NCBI GenBank assembly: GCA_022376925.1
Contig: JAIOJX010000006.1
Location: 57,376,658 to 57,440,657, forward strand
Direction: 5' to 3'
From: Tragulus kanchil
Lineage: Eukaryota; Chordata; Mammalia; Artiodactyla; Tragulidae
DNA length: 64,000 bases
A program made the position numbers and the translations under genes. The notes under the pieces were generated by a model. The model had not been told where the DNA came from. It saw nothing but the letters and a program-made list of their open reading frames with translations, and did not search any database. Every line of letters starts with the position of its first letter. Positions within the stretch are counted from its first letter, which is position 1. Shown in pieces: positions 61,102-64,000 of the stretch.

Positions 61102-64000
61102 ACTGAAAGGAAACTGGGTTTTTTGTGGAATGTGATGCATTGACATTGGCCTCCTTGTGCCAATTAAGACTCCACTCCGCCCAGCTGAAAATGACAATGA
61201 GTTGGTGCCAGAACCCTCAAGAAACTGTTCTGCAATGAAGACGGAAAATCCTTTTGTGGTGGAGAGGCTACGCCTTGAAAGGAAAGCTCTGTTATTTATG
61301 TTCACGTCCATCTCCTCATCCCTAAGGGAATTCAGTTACGGGTGCTCCTTCCTGATTTCTGATGTGAACCTGGAAGTAAAGCACGCGAAAGCACCATTCT
61401 AGTCCTTTTACGGAGTGATAATGAGCAGTGGTGAACACATTCTCCCATTTGCTGGTTCAAAACCGAGGAGAAGATGGTTTGAACATGAAATGTGCTGCAT
61501 TGGCATTGGCCTCGTGGAGCCAATTAAGACCTCACTCCACCCAGATGAAAGCGATAATGAGTCTGTGCCAGAACACTGAAGGAAACTCTTCAGTCATGGA
61601 GACGGAAAAAGCCTCTGCGGCCCAGCAACTTTGCTTTGAAATGAAGCCGCTTTTAGCTCCATTTAGCTCTATCTGTGCACACCTAACGGAATTCACTTCC
61701 GGGTATTCCTTCCTGATGTGTGATGTGCACATAGCAATAAAACAGGCGAAAGCACCATTCTAGTACTCTCGTACTGACTGAAAACGACCAGTGGAGGACA
61801 CTTTCCTCAATTAGCTGGTTCAAAACCGAAGGGAAAATGGTTTTTCTGTGGAATGTGCTGCATTGGAATGGGCCTCGTTGAGCTAATTAAGTCTCCACTC
61901 CACTCAGGTGAAAGTGATAATGAATTGGTGCCAGAACCCTCAAGGAAACTGTTCAGCCATGAAGATGGAACAAACGTCAGTGGAGAAGGGGTTTTGCATG
62001 GAAAGGAAAACGCTGTTGGTTATATTGACGTCCTTCTCATCCCTAAGGAAAATCACTTACGGGTATAGCTTACTACTTTGTAATGTGGACCTAGAATTAA
62101 CACAGGCGAAAGCACCATTCTAGTCCTTTCATATGGAGTGAACACGACCAGTCCAGGGCACATTCTTCCATTTTCTGGTTCAAAACCGAAGGAAAATGGT
62201 TTTCTGTGGAATGTGCTGCATTGGAATGGGCCTCGTTGAGCTAATTAAGTCTCCACTCCACTCAGGTGAAAGTGATAATGAATTGGTGCCAGAACCCTCA
62301 AGGAAACTGTTCAGCCATGAAGATGGAACAAACGTCAGTGGAGAAGGGGTTTTGCATGGAAAGGAAAACGCTGTTGGTTATATTGACGTCCTTCTCATCC
62401 CTAAGGAAAATCACTTACGGGTATAGCTTACTACTTTGTAATGTGGACCTAGAATTAACACAGGCGAAAGCACCATTCTAGTCCTTTCATATGGAGTGAA
62501 CACGACCAGTCCAGGGCACATTCTTCCATTTTCTGGTTCAAAACCGAAGGGAAAACTGTTTTTATGTGGAAAGTGCTGCATTGGCACTGGCCTCCTTCAT
62601 CCATTGAAGACTCTATTCCACCCAGGTGAAAGTGACAATGAACTGGTGCCATAAGCCTCAGGGAACATTTCAACAATGAAGACAGAAAAACTGTCTGTAG
62701 AGAAGAGGCCTTTCCTTGAAAGGAAAACGCATGTAGCTCCAGTTACCTGTATCTACTCACCGCTGAGGAATTCACTTCAGGGTATATCTTCCTACATAGT
62801 AATGTGGACTTAGAATTGACAAAGCCAAAGGCACATATCTAGACCTTCCGTATGGAGTGAAAAAGACCAGTGAAGGACATGTTTTTCAATTTGCAGGTTC
62901 AAAATTGAAGGGAAAATGATTTTTCCGTGGAAATTGGTGCGTTGGCATTGGCCTCATTGAGCCAATTAAGACTCCACTCCACCCAGGGTAAAGTGATAAA
63001 GAGTTGCTACCAGAAACCTCAAGGAAACTCTTCAGCAATGAAGACGGAAAAACCGTCCATGGAGAAGAGACTTTCCCTCGAATGGAAAACGTTGTGAGTT
63101 ATATTCTTGTCCATCGCCTCATCACTAAGGGACTTCACTTCTGGGTACTCCTTCCTGATCTGTGATATGCACCGAGTAATAAAACAGGTAGAAGGACCTT
63201 TCTAGACATTCTGTTTGGAGTGAAAATGACCAGTGCAGGACACATTCTTCGATTTGCTGTTTTAAAATCGAAGGGAAACTGGTATTTCTGTGGAATGTGC
63301 TGCATTGACATTGGCCTCCTTGAGCCAATTCAGACTCCACTCCACCCAGATGGAAGGTATCATGAGTCTCTGGCAGAAACCTGAGGGAAACTGTTCAGTC
63401 ATGAAGATACTAAAAGCCTCTGTTCCCGAGCAACTTTGCTTTGTAATGAAGATGCTTTTAGCTGCATTTAGCTCTATCCCACACCCCTAAGGGAATTCAC
63501 TTCCAGGTACTCACTCCTGATATGTGATATGGATCTAGCAATAAAGTAGGCGAAAGCACCTTTCTAATCCTTTCGTATGGAGTGTAAAAAACCAGTGGAG
63601 GAAACATTCTTCAATTTGCTACTTCAAAACTGAAGGGAAAATGGTTTTTTGGTGGAAAGTGCTGCATTGGCATTGGCCTTGTTGAGCCAGTTAGAACTCC
63701 CTCCACTCAGGTGTAAGCAGTAGGGTGTTGGTTCCAGAAACCGCAAGGAAACTGTTCAACCATGAAGACGGAAAAAGCCACTGTGGCCAAGCAACTTATC
63801 TTTGAACTGAAGAAGATTTTAGTTCCATGTAGTGCTATCTCTGCAGCCCTAAGGGAATCCACTTCCAGATATTCCTTCCTGATATGTGATGTGGGCCTAT
63901 CAAAAAACTAGCCCAAACCACCTTTCTAGCCCTTTTTTATGAAGTGAAAAGAGCGGTAGAGGATACATTCTTCAATTTGCTGCTTGAAAACTGTAGGAAA
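61102..64000 (-). repeat. Satellite array in inverted orientation (about 8 monomers)
   Basis: Same satellite, now reading on the minus strand: the CCAAT core appears as ATTGGCATTGGCC and the EcoRI box as GAATTCACTT. Types in window order are A (near 61300), B (61660), A (62030), A (62390), C (62740), A (63110), B (63460), B (63830). The array continues past the window end. Nothing else is seen here. Confidence 0.93.
61813..62528 (-). repeat. Adjacent monomer duplication in the inverted array, period 358
   Basis: 61813-62170 recurs at 62171-62528 almost unchanged, sharing GGAATGGGCCTCGTTGAGC and TTTTGCATGGAAAGG. The local-duplication pattern thus continues across the orientation switch. Confidence 0.92.

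Overview
The window is mammalian nuclear DNA with no intact protein-coding gene that I can support. Taxon (inference): two copies of a tRNA-headed SINE resemble the CHR family shared by whales, hippos and ruminants, and the L1 is of ordinary mammalian type. I therefore favour a cetacean/hippo/ruminant genome. No species call is possible from the sequence alone.

Layout. Bases 1-49718 are a head-to-tail satellite array. The monomer is about 360 bp (examples: 12827-13189 = 363 bp, 13190-13550 = 361 bp), so about 136 monomers are present. By eye at least four monomer subfamilies (A, B, C, D here) can be told apart from the block just after a conserved EcoRI site. Subfamily use changes along the array: A-rich 2.3-8.2 and 12.8-19 kb, B/C-mixed 8.2-12.8 kb, D-rich 25.9-28, 35.2-40.1 and 43.7-47.3 kb. 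Large blocks recur at offsets of roughly 8.3 and 9.4-10.1 kb (20-25 kb versus 28-35 kb). Each monomer carries a CCAAT cluster and short dyad symmetries that persist across subfamilies. A SINE sits in the array at 51-366 and, with its host monomers, again at 1099-1414.

At 49719-50854 the satellite is interrupted by a non-satellite, AT-rich insertion with an unidentified 91-codon ORF and an LTR-like tail. Part of it is duplicated with flanking satellite (50251-51342 / 51343-52435). Satellite resumes up to a 500-base N gap (52751-53250). After the gap comes a decayed, internally deleted and internally duplicated L1 (53251-61101), and then satellite in the opposite orientation to the window end (61102-64000).

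The most striking pattern cuts across all of these. About every 1-2 kb there is an adjacent, near-identical direct duplication: of one monomer (about 360 bp), two monomers (about 720 bp), or about 1.05-1.18 kb in the SINE, insertion and L1 parts. Neighbouring unpaired monomers are clearly more diverged. Because the L1 and the LTR-like insertion show it too, it is either very recent tandem duplication throughout the locus or a systematic assembly artefact (retained contig or read overlaps). It should be tested before any biological reading of the array. No CRISPR, rRNA gene, functional tRNA gene or intact ORF was found.
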